Shown piece after piece: positions 8,113 through 15,241 of a DNA stretch of 64,000 nucleotides. The position numbers and the translations under genes are program-made. The stretch comes from Pseudorhodobacter ferrugineus DSM 5888 (GTDB lineage: Bacteria; Pseudomonadota; Alphaproteobacteria; Rhodobacterales; Rhodobacteraceae), in assembly GCF_000420745.1 (NCBI RefSeq), contig NZ_ATVN01000010.1:62001-126000 (forward strand), given 5' to 3'. Each line of letters opens with the position of its first letter. Position 1 is the stretch's first letter. A model generated the notes under the pieces. The model had not been told where the DNA came from. It did not search any database and was given only the letters and a program-made list of their open reading frames with translations.

Positions 8113-9186
8113 ATGGCAGATTTCGACAGCAAGATCCGCGAAAGTCAGGATCAGGTGGCTAAGGCCCAGACCAAGATTTCCGAAATTACCAGCCGGATCG
8201 AAGTGGCCCGCGCCAAAATTGAGGCAGGCGAGGCCGCGATCGACGTGGAAAATGCCACGCTGGATGATGTGCATCAGCATACCGATCTGATGAACGCCAA
8301 TATCGCAGACCTGATTATGGGCTTGGATGATGTGACCGCCGGATTTTCGCGCGATTTTGATGAGATGCGCAATAAGACGGGCATGGAAAGTTTCATCGGC
8401 ATTTTTTCCAACGCCAAAGCCGAATCCTTGCGCCAGGAACGGATGCGCAGCGCGTCGATTGACGACAAGTTGCAGGATTTGATTGGCAAATCCGACATCA
8501 TCGTCAAACTGCTTCAGGGCCAGCTGGACATGCTGAACACGCAGAAAACCAGTGTGGAAACCAATCTGACCGCAACCTTGGATGAACGCGAAGCGACCGT
8601 GGGCAGCCTTGAGGGTGTGCGCGCTGAAATCTCGGGCATGGACCCCAAGATCATCGAGCTGGAAAACAAAATCAGCGTTGAACAAGATGCTGCCAAGCGT
8701 ACCAAGCTGGAAAGCGAATTGGCGGGGTTGAACACCCGCTACAACGCGCTTGTGCAGCAAGAACAGGTCGATCTGGCCAAGTCGCAAACCCTTGAACGCT
8801 ATATCGAAAAGGGCAAAACCTGGATGGACAGCTTGCAAAACCAAGCCGCCACCCAAATGGTCCTGATCAACAAGCTGCAAACCGATACCAAGCAGCGGGT
8901 GGTTTTGTATGACGCCCTGACGTCATCCTTGAAAACCGCGCAACAGCAGGATGTGGCCCACCGCATCAATGAAATCGGTGTGAAAACCGACCAAGAAGCG
9001 CAGGCCGCGATGGCTGCCATCGGCACCGCCACCAACAACCGCATGGCCGATATGATGGAGGCGCACGAGGATCACATGGTCTTTGCCCGCAAGATATTGG
9101 AGCAAAAGGCCAAGGCCGATGAACGCTTTGCCCGCCGATTTGCCAGCATTGTCGAAAAGCACGACAAAAACCAATACGGCGGCTGA
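8113..9186 (+). CDS. Long coiled-coil protein of unknown function, first gene of the AAA/membrane operon
   Basis: A 357-residue, highly charged, almost entirely helical protein with no signal peptide or membrane segment. Heptad-rich stretches cover about residues 3-60, 125-245 and 270-345. A less helical insert (TGMESFIGIFSNAKAESLRQ) lies near residues 92-111. The overall plan recalls TelA-type toxic-anion resistance proteins and also membrane-remodelling coiled coils such as PspA, but I see no decisive motif, so both are only guesses. ATG 8113 stands behind TCGGAGG, while the open frame upstream to 7906 crosses the panC repeat and is not credible. The next gene begins two bases after its stop. 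Confidence 0.85.
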   Translation: MADFDSKIRESQDQVAKAQTKISEITSRIEVARAKIEAGEAAIDVENATLDDVHQHTDLMNANIADLIMGLDDVTAGFSRDFDEMRNKTGMESFIGIFSNAKAESLRQERMRSASIDDKLQDLIGKSDIIVKLLQGQLDMLNTQKTSVETNLTATLDEREATVGSLEGVRAEISGMDPKIIELENKISVEQDAAKRTKLESELAGLNTRYNALVQQEQVDLAKSQTLERYIEKGKTWMDSLQNQAATQMVLINKLQTDTKQRVVLYDALTSSLKTAQQQDVAHRINEIGVKTDQEAQAAMAAIGTATNNRMADMMEAHEDHMVFARKILEQKAKADERFARRFASIVEKHDKNQYGG

Positions 9187-9187
9187 G

Positions 9188-9430
9188 ATGCGGCTGTGGC
9201 GGGCGACATTGCGCGCGCTGAACGTGTTTTACATCATGTTCTTTGGCGAAGGCGACCGCTGGTCGGTTTGGGCCGTGGTCATGGCCTGCTTGGGCGCTTT
9301 GTACCTTGGGGCGGTCACGGATGGTTTTGCCGTGCCCCCCAATATGGGCCAAGTCGGGTTTCTGGTGGTGTTTGTCGCCATCAGCGCCATCGGTGTCTAT
9401 ATTCGCCGCAACAGGAAAGATGAGCCGTGA
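9188..9430 (+). CDS. Small inner-membrane protein with two predicted helices
   Basis: An 80-residue protein: MRLWRATLRALNVFYIMFFG, a first membrane helix (WSVWAVVMACLGALYLGA), a short loop (VTDGFAVPPNMGQ), a second helix (GFLVVFVAISAIGVYI) and a basic tail RRNRKDEP. I do not recognise the family. ATG 9188 lies one base behind the coiled-coil gene stop, and its own stop overlaps the next start as GTGA, which argues strongly that it is expressed as part of the operon. It could anchor the soluble partners encoded on either side. Confidence 0.8.
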   Translation: MRLWRATLRALNVFYIMFFGEGDRWSVWAVVMACLGALYLGAVTDGFAVPPNMGQVGFLVVFVAISAIGVYIRRNRKDEP

Positions 9431-10551
9431 ACACGCTGACCGACGATCACGCAGAGCTTTACGATACCGCCATCGTCCGGCGCTATTTCGACAAGTTTGA
9501 CAAAATCACCGGCCATCTGGGCCGTGTCGCTGCTGAATTGGAGGGCGAAGGCGCGTTGACCAAGCTCGATGCGCGGGTGATCGGAGCTTATATACAGCGG
9601 CTGAACCTGACGTTCCAATCTTTGGGCTATAAATACCTGATGACAGGCCGGATTGATGGGCCGTTACCGGGCAAGCTGACCTTTGATCGCCACGAATCCG
9701 GTTTCCCCATCGCGCAGGAACTGCTGGTCATGGCAAATGACGCGCAGCAGGCCGAAAAACACCTCGCGCAATTGCCATCTGAATCCGAGATCAAGGATGC
9801 GATGATCCGGCAAATCGTCGGTGAACTGGCCATTCCCACCCGCCTGCAATTCACCATGTCACAGCGCCTGTATTATGAAAGCCTGCGATCGGGCTTGCAA
9901 TTTTGGGCGCGCAATGATGCCGATGTGCAATGGCTGGGCGAAACCAAGGATCGGCGATCCTGGCTGGTGCATTGGGCTGTTTATGACACCCAAACCAACC
10001 TGCCCGTGATCTATCTGATGAACCTTGAGGACAGCGGCAAAACCCCATTGCCCCGCGATGACAGGCGCTGGCCGCAGGTGCAGGCGCATCTGATGGCGCA
10101 AAGTTTTGACGGGCTGAAACTGGTCACAATCGCCAAGGGGTTTGATACAGATTTCGACGATCTTCACCCCAAACGCCTGCGCCGCATCCACCTTGGCCCG
10201 ATGTATTCCAGCAGCTTCACCCTGCAATCGGGACCGATTTCGGATGTTTTGGCCGATGCCAAGCCCGAGCCGGGGCAGGATTGGGCGCTGGTCTGGACAG
10301 TCGAGGATTTGCTGGCCGAGCGCGAAGAAACCGTGAAAACTGGCTGGTTTTCCTCGTCCGAGCGCCAGATTTTCGCCTCTAGCCCTTTTGCGGGCAAGAC
10401 GCTGGCCGATATTGGCGCCACCAGCATGGACCGGATGCTGATTATGCCCGAACGCCCGTTTCAGGCCTTGGCCGAAAAGCGCCCCGCAGGCTTTGCCGAT
10501 GTTCGTAAATTTGTGGTGGGCGCGGGTGGCCGCGTCATTCCGCAGCGTTAA
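9427..10551 (+). CDS. Conserved-looking soluble protein of unknown function in the AAA operon
   Basis: A 374-residue protein with GTG start 9427 overlapping the upstream stop. The N-terminal third is helical (YDTAIVRRYFDKFDKITGHL, LDARVIGAYIQRLNL). The middle has a mixed alpha/beta block with SWLVHWAVYDTQTNLPVIYL and FDGLKLVTIAKGFDTDFDDL, and HPKRLRRIHLGPMYSS. The C-terminus includes SERQIFASSPFAGKTLADIG and FVVGAGGRVIPQR. No catalytic motif, signal or membrane segment is visible and I do not recognise a family. Its place between a membrane anchor and an AAA+ ATPase gene suggests an adaptor or substrate-recognition part of the same assembly. That is inference from gene order only. Confidence 0.85.
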   Translation: MNTLTDDHAELYDTAIVRRYFDKFDKITGHLGRVAAELEGEGALTKLDARVIGAYIQRLNLTFQSLGYKYLMTGRIDGPLPGKLTFDRHESGFPIAQELLVMANDAQQAEKHLAQLPSESEIKDAMIRQIVGELAIPTRLQFTMSQRLYYESLRSGLQFWARNDADVQWLGETKDRRSWLVHWAVYDTQTNLPVIYLMNLEDSGKTPLPRDDRRWPQVQAHLMAQSFDGLKLVTIAKGFDTDFDDLHPKRLRRIHLGPMYSSSFTLQSGPISDVLADAKPEPGQDWALVWTVEDLLAEREETVKTGWFSSSERQIFASSPFAGKTLADIGATSMDRMLIMPERPFQALAEKRPAGFADVRKFVVGAGGRVIPQR

Positions 10552-10566
10552 AATTAAGGATTTGTT

Positions 10567-12504
10567 ATGACCACCCGTGACACGATGGAATTGCGCGAAG
10601 ACGATATCACGTCGCATTACCTTGCGGCGACCGAAATGCTGATGGGGGTTGACCATACCCCCCGCATTGGAACGGCGCGCTTTTCAGTGATAGCACCCGA
10701 AGCCTCGCCAGGGGTGGCCTCGATGACGCGCAGGTTCCGGTCCACCACGCCCGGTTTGGTGACGCGCAGCACCGCGCAAGCGACAGGGGTGCGCCTGCTG
10801 GACCGGATCGCCGAAAAGGATGATGATGATCCCCTCACCTCGCCCATTCAGGCCACGGTGGCCCAAGGGTTGCGCCGCGCGCTGTCTATCGCCTTGGCCG
10901 TGGGGCAGGAATATGCCCGCCAGACGCCACTTGTGGAGTTGAAAAAAGCCAACCTCGAAGGGCGCTTGCCCGTTGACCGAAAGCCCGAATTTACCGAACT
11001 TCTGGCGGCTGAGGCCTTGGCCGTCCTCTATACCTTCGGCAACGCCACTGCCTTTTTGCTGGCATCCCAAGCAAGCGAACGCACAGCCGAGATTGACCCC
11101 GTGGTTGAGGTGCTTACCGACAACGCCCCCCTCGCGCTGCATGGCGCGCTGTGGGAATTGGATCAGGCCATCGCCGCCCATGCCAGTGATGACGCTTCGC
11201 TGGTTGCTACCGTGTTGGCCTATGCCGAACAGCTGATGGCAAAGGTCGCCCTGCGCGGTCAGGATGCCCCGCGTATTGCCGGATTTACCGCAGCCAGTTG
11301 GCGGGTGGAGGCGGACAAGCTGACCATCGCAGGGTTCAAACCCGCGCTGGCCGCCCGTGGCACCGCCCTGACGATGACGTTCAAAAAACCGAACGAGGTG
11401 GTCGGCAACCACATCGCCAAATACCAATCCTTGCGGCTGGCGAAAATGCTGATGGCCTATGATTTTGACCGCAAACTGAACCCCTTTGCCGAAATGGGCG
11501 GGTTTATTTTCACCTTCATGGGTGATGGCGCGCCGGGTACGGGTAAAACCACGCTGATCCAGATGATGGCGGGATTGCTGAATGATTACTGCAAGGCGGC
11601 GGGTTACCCCTTCCGCTATCAGAATTTTTCCATCGACCAAATCGACAGCTATCAAGGCAAATCCGGCCAAAACGCCAAGGCCTTTATCACCAATGTTTTG
11701 GACCCCGCCGTGATCGGTTTTGGCACCATTGATGACATCGACCAAATCGCAGGCAAACGCGGCGACAAGCAATCGAGCGCGGGTCAGCAAGAGGTGACAG
11801 CCGTGTTCATGGAGGCCTTTGCCGGTGCCAATACGGTCGTGCGCGGTAACTGTACCTTTGGGATGTTTTCGAATTATCCTGAAAACGTCGATGATGCCCT
11901 GCGCCAACGGGCTGGTGCCCGCTTCCTCGTCGACGGCCCGCAAACCCGCGATGATTACATCGACATCCTTGCCCTGCTGATGGGCAAAAACCACGACATC
12001 CCCGTGGGCCAGCATGACCTGTTCGCCGCCCAAGAAATGAAACGCGCCGTCGCCGCCAGCTTTGAAGGTCACGCCCGCCCGCATGAAGACGGGTTGCTGC
12101 GCGTCTGGGATCAGGTCGGGCGTGATATCGGTCGCTTGGATACCATCGCCAAGCTGGGCGCCTACCTGAAAGCCATCCAAGAGGCCGACCCCCGCTTTAC
12201 CGGCCGCGCGATCAAAAACATCACCGACGCCGTCAAGGTCCGCGCGATGGATTTTGAATTGCCGGATGCGTGGATGGAACAGCCGGACCTGTTCCTGTTC
12301 AAAGGCTATGATGAGAAACTAGCGATGATCCGTGGCATGACCCAAAAGATTACCGTCGATATGGTGGTGCAGGAAATCAACCGCTACGCCGATTCAGAAT
12401 TCCGCTATGCCGATAAGTCGGATGAGGTGGCGATTTCGAACATGGTCCGCGATTTCGGGCGACAGGAAGAGGCCAAGCGGCGGTACTTGGAGGGGAAGGG
12501 GTAG
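10567..12504 (+). CDS. AAA+ ATPase with long helical N-terminal region
   Basis: A 645-residue protein. Residues 1-310 lack recognisable motifs and are mostly helical. The AAA+ core follows: Walker A GDGAPGTGKTT (about 319-329), Walker B region GFGTIDDIDQIAGKRGD (about 384-400) in the classical AAA form with paired acids, sensor-1-like FSNYPENVDDALRQR (about 437-451) with candidate arginine fingers, and a C-terminal helical lid to about 560. The extra tail includes VVQEINRYADSEFRYADKSD. It fits a classical AAA remodelling ATPase (Vps4/katanin/FtsH-like core) rather than MoxR, but no protease domain or membrane helix is present. AAGGA precedes ATG 10567. The element at about 12520-12583 separates it from the downstream half of the operon. 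Confidence 0.92.
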   Translation: MTTRDTMELREDDITSHYLAATEMLMGVDHTPRIGTARFSVIAPEASPGVASMTRRFRSTTPGLVTRSTAQATGVRLLDRIAEKDDDDPLTSPIQATVAQGLRRALSIALAVGQEYARQTPLVELKKANLEGRLPVDRKPEFTELLAAEALAVLYTFGNATAFLLASQASERTAEIDPVVEVLTDNAPLALHGALWELDQAIAAHASDDASLVATVLAYAEQLMAKVALRGQDAPRIAGFTAASWRVEADKLTIAGFKPALAARGTALTMTFKKPNEVVGNHIAKYQSLRLAKMLMAYDFDRKLNPFAEMGGFIFTFMGDGAPGTGKTTLIQMMAGLLNDYCKAAGYPFRYQNFSIDQIDSYQGKSGQNAKAFITNVLDPAVIGFGTIDDIDQIAGKRGDKQSSAGQQEVTAVFMEAFAGANTVVRGNCTFGMFSNYPENVDDALRQRAGARFLVDGPQTRDDYIDILALLMGKNHDIPVGQHDLFAAQEMKRAVAASFEGHARPHEDGLLRVWDQVGRDIGRLDTIAKLGAYLKAIQEADPRFTGRAIKNITDAVKVRAMDFELPDAWMEQPDLFLFKGYDEKLAMIRGMTQKITVDMVVQEINRYADSEFRYADKSDEVAISNMVRDFGRQEEAKRRYLEGKG

Positions 12505-12519
12505 GATGGTCACTTTGGC

Positions 12520-12583
12520 AAGCGCCGAGGGGCTGTCTGCCCCCCGGACCCCCCGAGGATATTTGGGCCGAAAAGAAAGCGTT
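12520..12583 (+). repeat. Dispersed 3'-end element, variant tail, inside the AAA operon
   Basis: A GGGGCTGTCTGCCCC hairpin is followed by GACCCCCCGAGGATATTTGG and GCCGAAAAGAAAGCG. The same variant tail occurs inverted at 21908, behind mbfA. Here it lies between two genes of one apparent operon, so it may reduce read-through from the ATPase gene. Confidence 0.65.
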
Positions 12584-12603
12584 TGGGGTTTGGGGAGAGA
12601 GTC

Positions 12604-12930
12604 ATGGAGATTCTAATCCTCACCACCCTAACCCTCGCCGCCTTCGCCTTCATCACCTTCCTCGTGGTCCCCTTCGTCACCCGCCCCGCCATGCTGTTTG
12701 ACAAAGGCCCCGCACATGCCCGCATCATGGGCATCCTCATCTGTGCCATCACGGCGATTATTGTGCTTTTCTTGCTAAACCCCGACCATCTCACCGACCT
12801 GAAACCCCGCGCGTGGGAGGCCACGGCCCTTGCCGGATTTTCCGCCATATTCTGGCTTCCGTGGTATCTTTACGCCTTCACCCGCCGCGCCAAAATTGTC
12901 AAAGCCACCACCCCGAGGGATCCATCATGA
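12604..12930 (+). CDS. Small membrane protein with three predicted helices
   Basis: A 108-residue protein. Helices are at about residues 2-25 (LILTTLTLAAFAFITFLVVP), 41-60 (MGILICAITAIIVLFLL) and 73-95 (ATALAGFSAIFWLPWYLYAF), followed by the basic tail TRRAKIVKATTPRDPS. I do not recognise a family. ATG 12604 is preceded by GGGGAGAG. The stop overlaps the next start as ATGA, so it is coupled to the following gene. Confidence 0.8.
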   Translation: MEILILTTLTLAAFAFITFLVVPFVTRPAMLFDKGPAHARIMGILICAITAIIVLFLLNPDHLTDLKPRAWEATALAGFSAIFWLPWYLYAFTRRAKIVKATTPRDPS

Positions 12931-14300
12931 AGCGCCTCATAGAAAAAGGTCTGATGTTCGGGAACTTGGTCGAGGTGTCTTCGCCCGCCCTGATCGAACG
13001 CTATAACCGCGCGTTGGACCATCTGTGCGGTAAGCAAACCAAGCTTACCGATTTTCACATCGATATCTCCGGCTATTCTCCCGAAATCGGGGATGAGTTG
13101 GGTGATGATCGTTACCTCAACCCCAATGGCTGCAACCGTCAGTTTATCCTGCTGACCACGGCGCAGAAAACCGCACCTTTGCTCAACGTCACCTTCTCCA
13201 CCTCGCGTGGCGTTCTGCGGCAGTTTATCGACGCGAATGAGGCGCAATTGTTCGCCCTGACGGCCCGCGATGCCGTGGCGGGGGAACTTGCCAATAGCGT
13301 TTATGAGGTGTCCAACCCCGCCCGCTTGCTGGATATTCGCCGCATCACGATTGAGGCGGATACGATTGGTGGCCATGTTGCCGATGCGGCTAAACTGGGC
13401 CAAATGATTGACCGTTTCCGCACCCAGCCGAATGGCTGGCGCGATGATGTGCTGATTGCCGAAATGATCGGGCTGGCCAAACGCACAGGCGATGTAACCC
13501 GCGTGCCGATTGCTTTGCCGAAAATGGCGTTTGAACAGGCAAATTTCTGGACCGCGCATTTCGGCGGGCTGTATGTGTTTCGCGATAACAAAGTGCCTGC
13601 AGTGATTTCCGTGCTGCCCAAGGAATCGCTGGGTGATGTGCCAATCGGGCAGGTGATGGACATCACCAACCGCAATCAAATCGCCGATTGGCTGGAAAAA
13701 AACGGGCTGGTCGAACCTATCGTCAAGGCGCGCGGCATGGATTGCGCCGCCGTGCTGCGCCAGAAAATGGATTTCATTCTGGTCGATGCCGCCGATGCGC
13801 TGAACCTAGATTTAGGCAACGCCACCCGCAACGACCTGCGCAAAATCGCCCAGCGTCTGGGCGCTGACCTGCCCGAAGAATTCCGTGGCCTTGCCCGTCT
13901 GCTTGCTTGGGTCGAAGGCGGCGGCGACTGGCCGCGTATCACATCCGAACACCCTGCCTATTTCTATACCTTGCGCGCGCGGCCCCATGCCGATCGCGAT
14001 TTGGTGAACATGCTTTTGGCCCAACTTGCCCCCTTGGATGTGCGCCAGATGTTCATCACGCATAAGGAATTGTTCTATACAAACTATGCCCGCTGGTCCG
14101 ACCGCAAACGCGGTTATGTTGCCGATTTTCTGGAACGCGAGTATCAAGTGGATAAGGCAGGTGCCCGCGCCGCCCTGTTTGGCCCCGAGCCGGGCATGGA
14201 CGCGGTGGAACGCCCCGACCCAAGACCTGCGCCGAAACCCGCGCGCTCCATGACCGACCTTGTCGGTCCTTGGGGCTCTGTCCGAAAGGCCCGCCGATGA
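12927..14300 (+). CDS. DUF6638-like protein of unknown function
   Basis: A 457-residue soluble protein. The start MKRLIEKGLMFGNLVEVSSP, the block LTDFHIDISGYSPEIGDELG, the block YLNPNGCNRQFILLTTAQKT and the piece LLDIRRITIEAD match my memory of a family annotated DUF6638 in Rhodobacterales; that label needs checking. There is no known activity and no obvious catalytic motif, signal peptide or membrane segment. The last 40 residues are Pro/Arg-rich. ATG 12927 overlaps the upstream stop (ATGA), and its own stop overlaps the next gene in the same way. Such tight coupling on both sides to membrane proteins suggests a peripheral membrane complex. Confidence 0.85.
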   Translation: MKRLIEKGLMFGNLVEVSSPALIERYNRALDHLCGKQTKLTDFHIDISGYSPEIGDELGDDRYLNPNGCNRQFILLTTAQKTAPLLNVTFSTSRGVLRQFIDANEAQLFALTARDAVAGELANSVYEVSNPARLLDIRRITIEADTIGGHVADAAKLGQMIDRFRTQPNGWRDDVLIAEMIGLAKRTGDVTRVPIALPKMAFEQANFWTAHFGGLYVFRDNKVPAVISVLPKESLGDVPIGQVMDITNRNQIADWLEKNGLVEPIVKARGMDCAAVLRQKMDFILVDAADALNLDLGNATRNDLRKIAQRLGADLPEEFRGLARLLAWVEGGGDWPRITSEHPAYFYTLRARPHADRDLVNMLLAQLAPLDVRQMFITHKELFYTNYARWSDRKRGYVADFLEREYQVDKAGARAALFGPEPGMDAVERPDPRPAPKPARSMTDLVGPWGSVRKARR

Positions 14301-14563
14301 TTGGTATGATCCGCCTTGCTGTCTTTGGGTTCATTGGCCTGACCATTATGTATTTTCTGGTCAGCATCTATTCGCGGTCCACCCAGCGCGAGGAATTGGA
14401 AAAGGAATGGGATGCGGCACAGGGACCCGGCGACCGCGAAGATTTCATCACGGCAGGCATGGCCGTCTATGAAAAAGGTCTGCGCAAGAAACTGATCTGG
14501 CTGGTCTATGTTATCCCGACGCTGGCCGTGATAGCAGCCGTGTATCTGTTGAATTTCGCCTGA
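14297..14563 (+). CDS. Small membrane protein with two predicted helices
   Basis: An 88-residue protein: helix 1 at about 3-25 (IRLAVFGFIGLTIMYFLVS), then an acidic cytoplasmic-looking loop (QREELEKEWDAAQGPGDRED) and helix 2 at about 62-86 (LIWLVYVIPTLAVIAAVYLL). ATG 14297 overlaps the preceding stop as ATGA. I do not recognise a family. It is followed after 12 bases by the DUF1523 gene. Confidence 0.8.
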   Translation: MIGMIRLAVFGFIGLTIMYFLVSIYSRSTQREELEKEWDAAQGPGDREDFITAGMAVYEKGLRKKLIWLVYVIPTLAVIAAVYLLNFA

Positions 14564-14575
14564 GAGGGAACGCCA

Positions 14576-15208
14576 ATGCGCATTGTAAAATGGACCTTTT
14601 TCACGATCATCGCTGTGCTGCTGTTTTCGTTCTTTCACTACACGCTGCCGCAGCATGACATCGTGCGCGTGGTAGGCACCGAAAACCGCCGCATTGATTT
14701 CGGCGAAAACTCGTTCTTTTGGGCCAGCCCTGATGTGGGCACGGCGGTGGATAAGAACCGCGATGTGTTTTTCATCCAGACCATCCGTGTCAACGGCAAG
14801 CCTATGGTTTACCGCAACGAAGACACCGGCTGGGGTTGGCCGCCATATTTCAAGCTGGACGGGTCCAATTTGCAAGCGCAGGCGCAAAGTCTGATTTCCA
14901 GCGCGGAAAACCCCAACTGGGTGGGGGTCACGCATTATGGATGGCGGAATGAATTTTTCACAATTTTCCCGAACGCTATCAGCATGCGTCCCGTCGCTGG
15001 GCCGGACGTGTCATTTTTTCCATGGTTCAATCTGATTTTCTTTGTCGTTCTGGCGGGGGTGCTTGGCCTTTTGTGGCGCATGTGGGCGCAGTTTCGTGAA
15101 CGCACCATCGACCCCGCGCTGGACAGCATCGGCGACACGATTGATGAGATTGACGACCGCGCCGCTAATCGGTTAAGGGTGATTGCCCGACGGGGCCAGC
15201 CGCGTTAG
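14576..15208 (+). CDS. DUF1523 family membrane protein
   Basis: A 210-residue protein with an N-terminal membrane helix (about 5-22), a periplasmic-looking domain, a second helix (about 146-168) and a charged C-terminus. The signature stretches HYTLPQHDIVRVVGTENRR, DFGENSFFWASPDVGT, YRNEDTGWGWPPYFK and VTHYGWRNEFFTIFPNA are those I recall for DUF1523, a family of unknown function largely limited to Rhodobacterales. It starts at ATG 14576 behind GAGAGGGAACGCC. It lies between the small two-helix protein and the large DUF2339 gene. Confidence 0.9.
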   Translation: MRIVKWTFFTIIAVLLFSFFHYTLPQHDIVRVVGTENRRIDFGENSFFWASPDVGTAVDKNRDVFFIQTIRVNGKPMVYRNEDTGWGWPPYFKLDGSNLQAQAQSLISSAENPNWVGVTHYGWRNEFFTIFPNAISMRPVAGPDVSFFPWFNLIFFVVLAGVLGLLWRMWAQFRERTIDPALDSIGDTIDEIDDRAANRLRVIARRGQPR

Positions 15209-15241
15209 CATTGGGCGGCGTGGTATAAGGTGGGGCATGGT

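Noticed and set aside
8113-9186. Naming the coiled-coil protein TelA or PspA
   Set aside because: Only the helical layout is similar. I see no diagnostic motif of either family, so the name would be a guess.
10684-12180. A 498-codon open frame on the minus strand opposite the AAA ATPase gene
   Set aside because: It is a shadow of GC-rich codon use. The plus strand carries the Walker motifs and operon context, and the minus-strand protein is rich in His, Gln and Arg without any domain.
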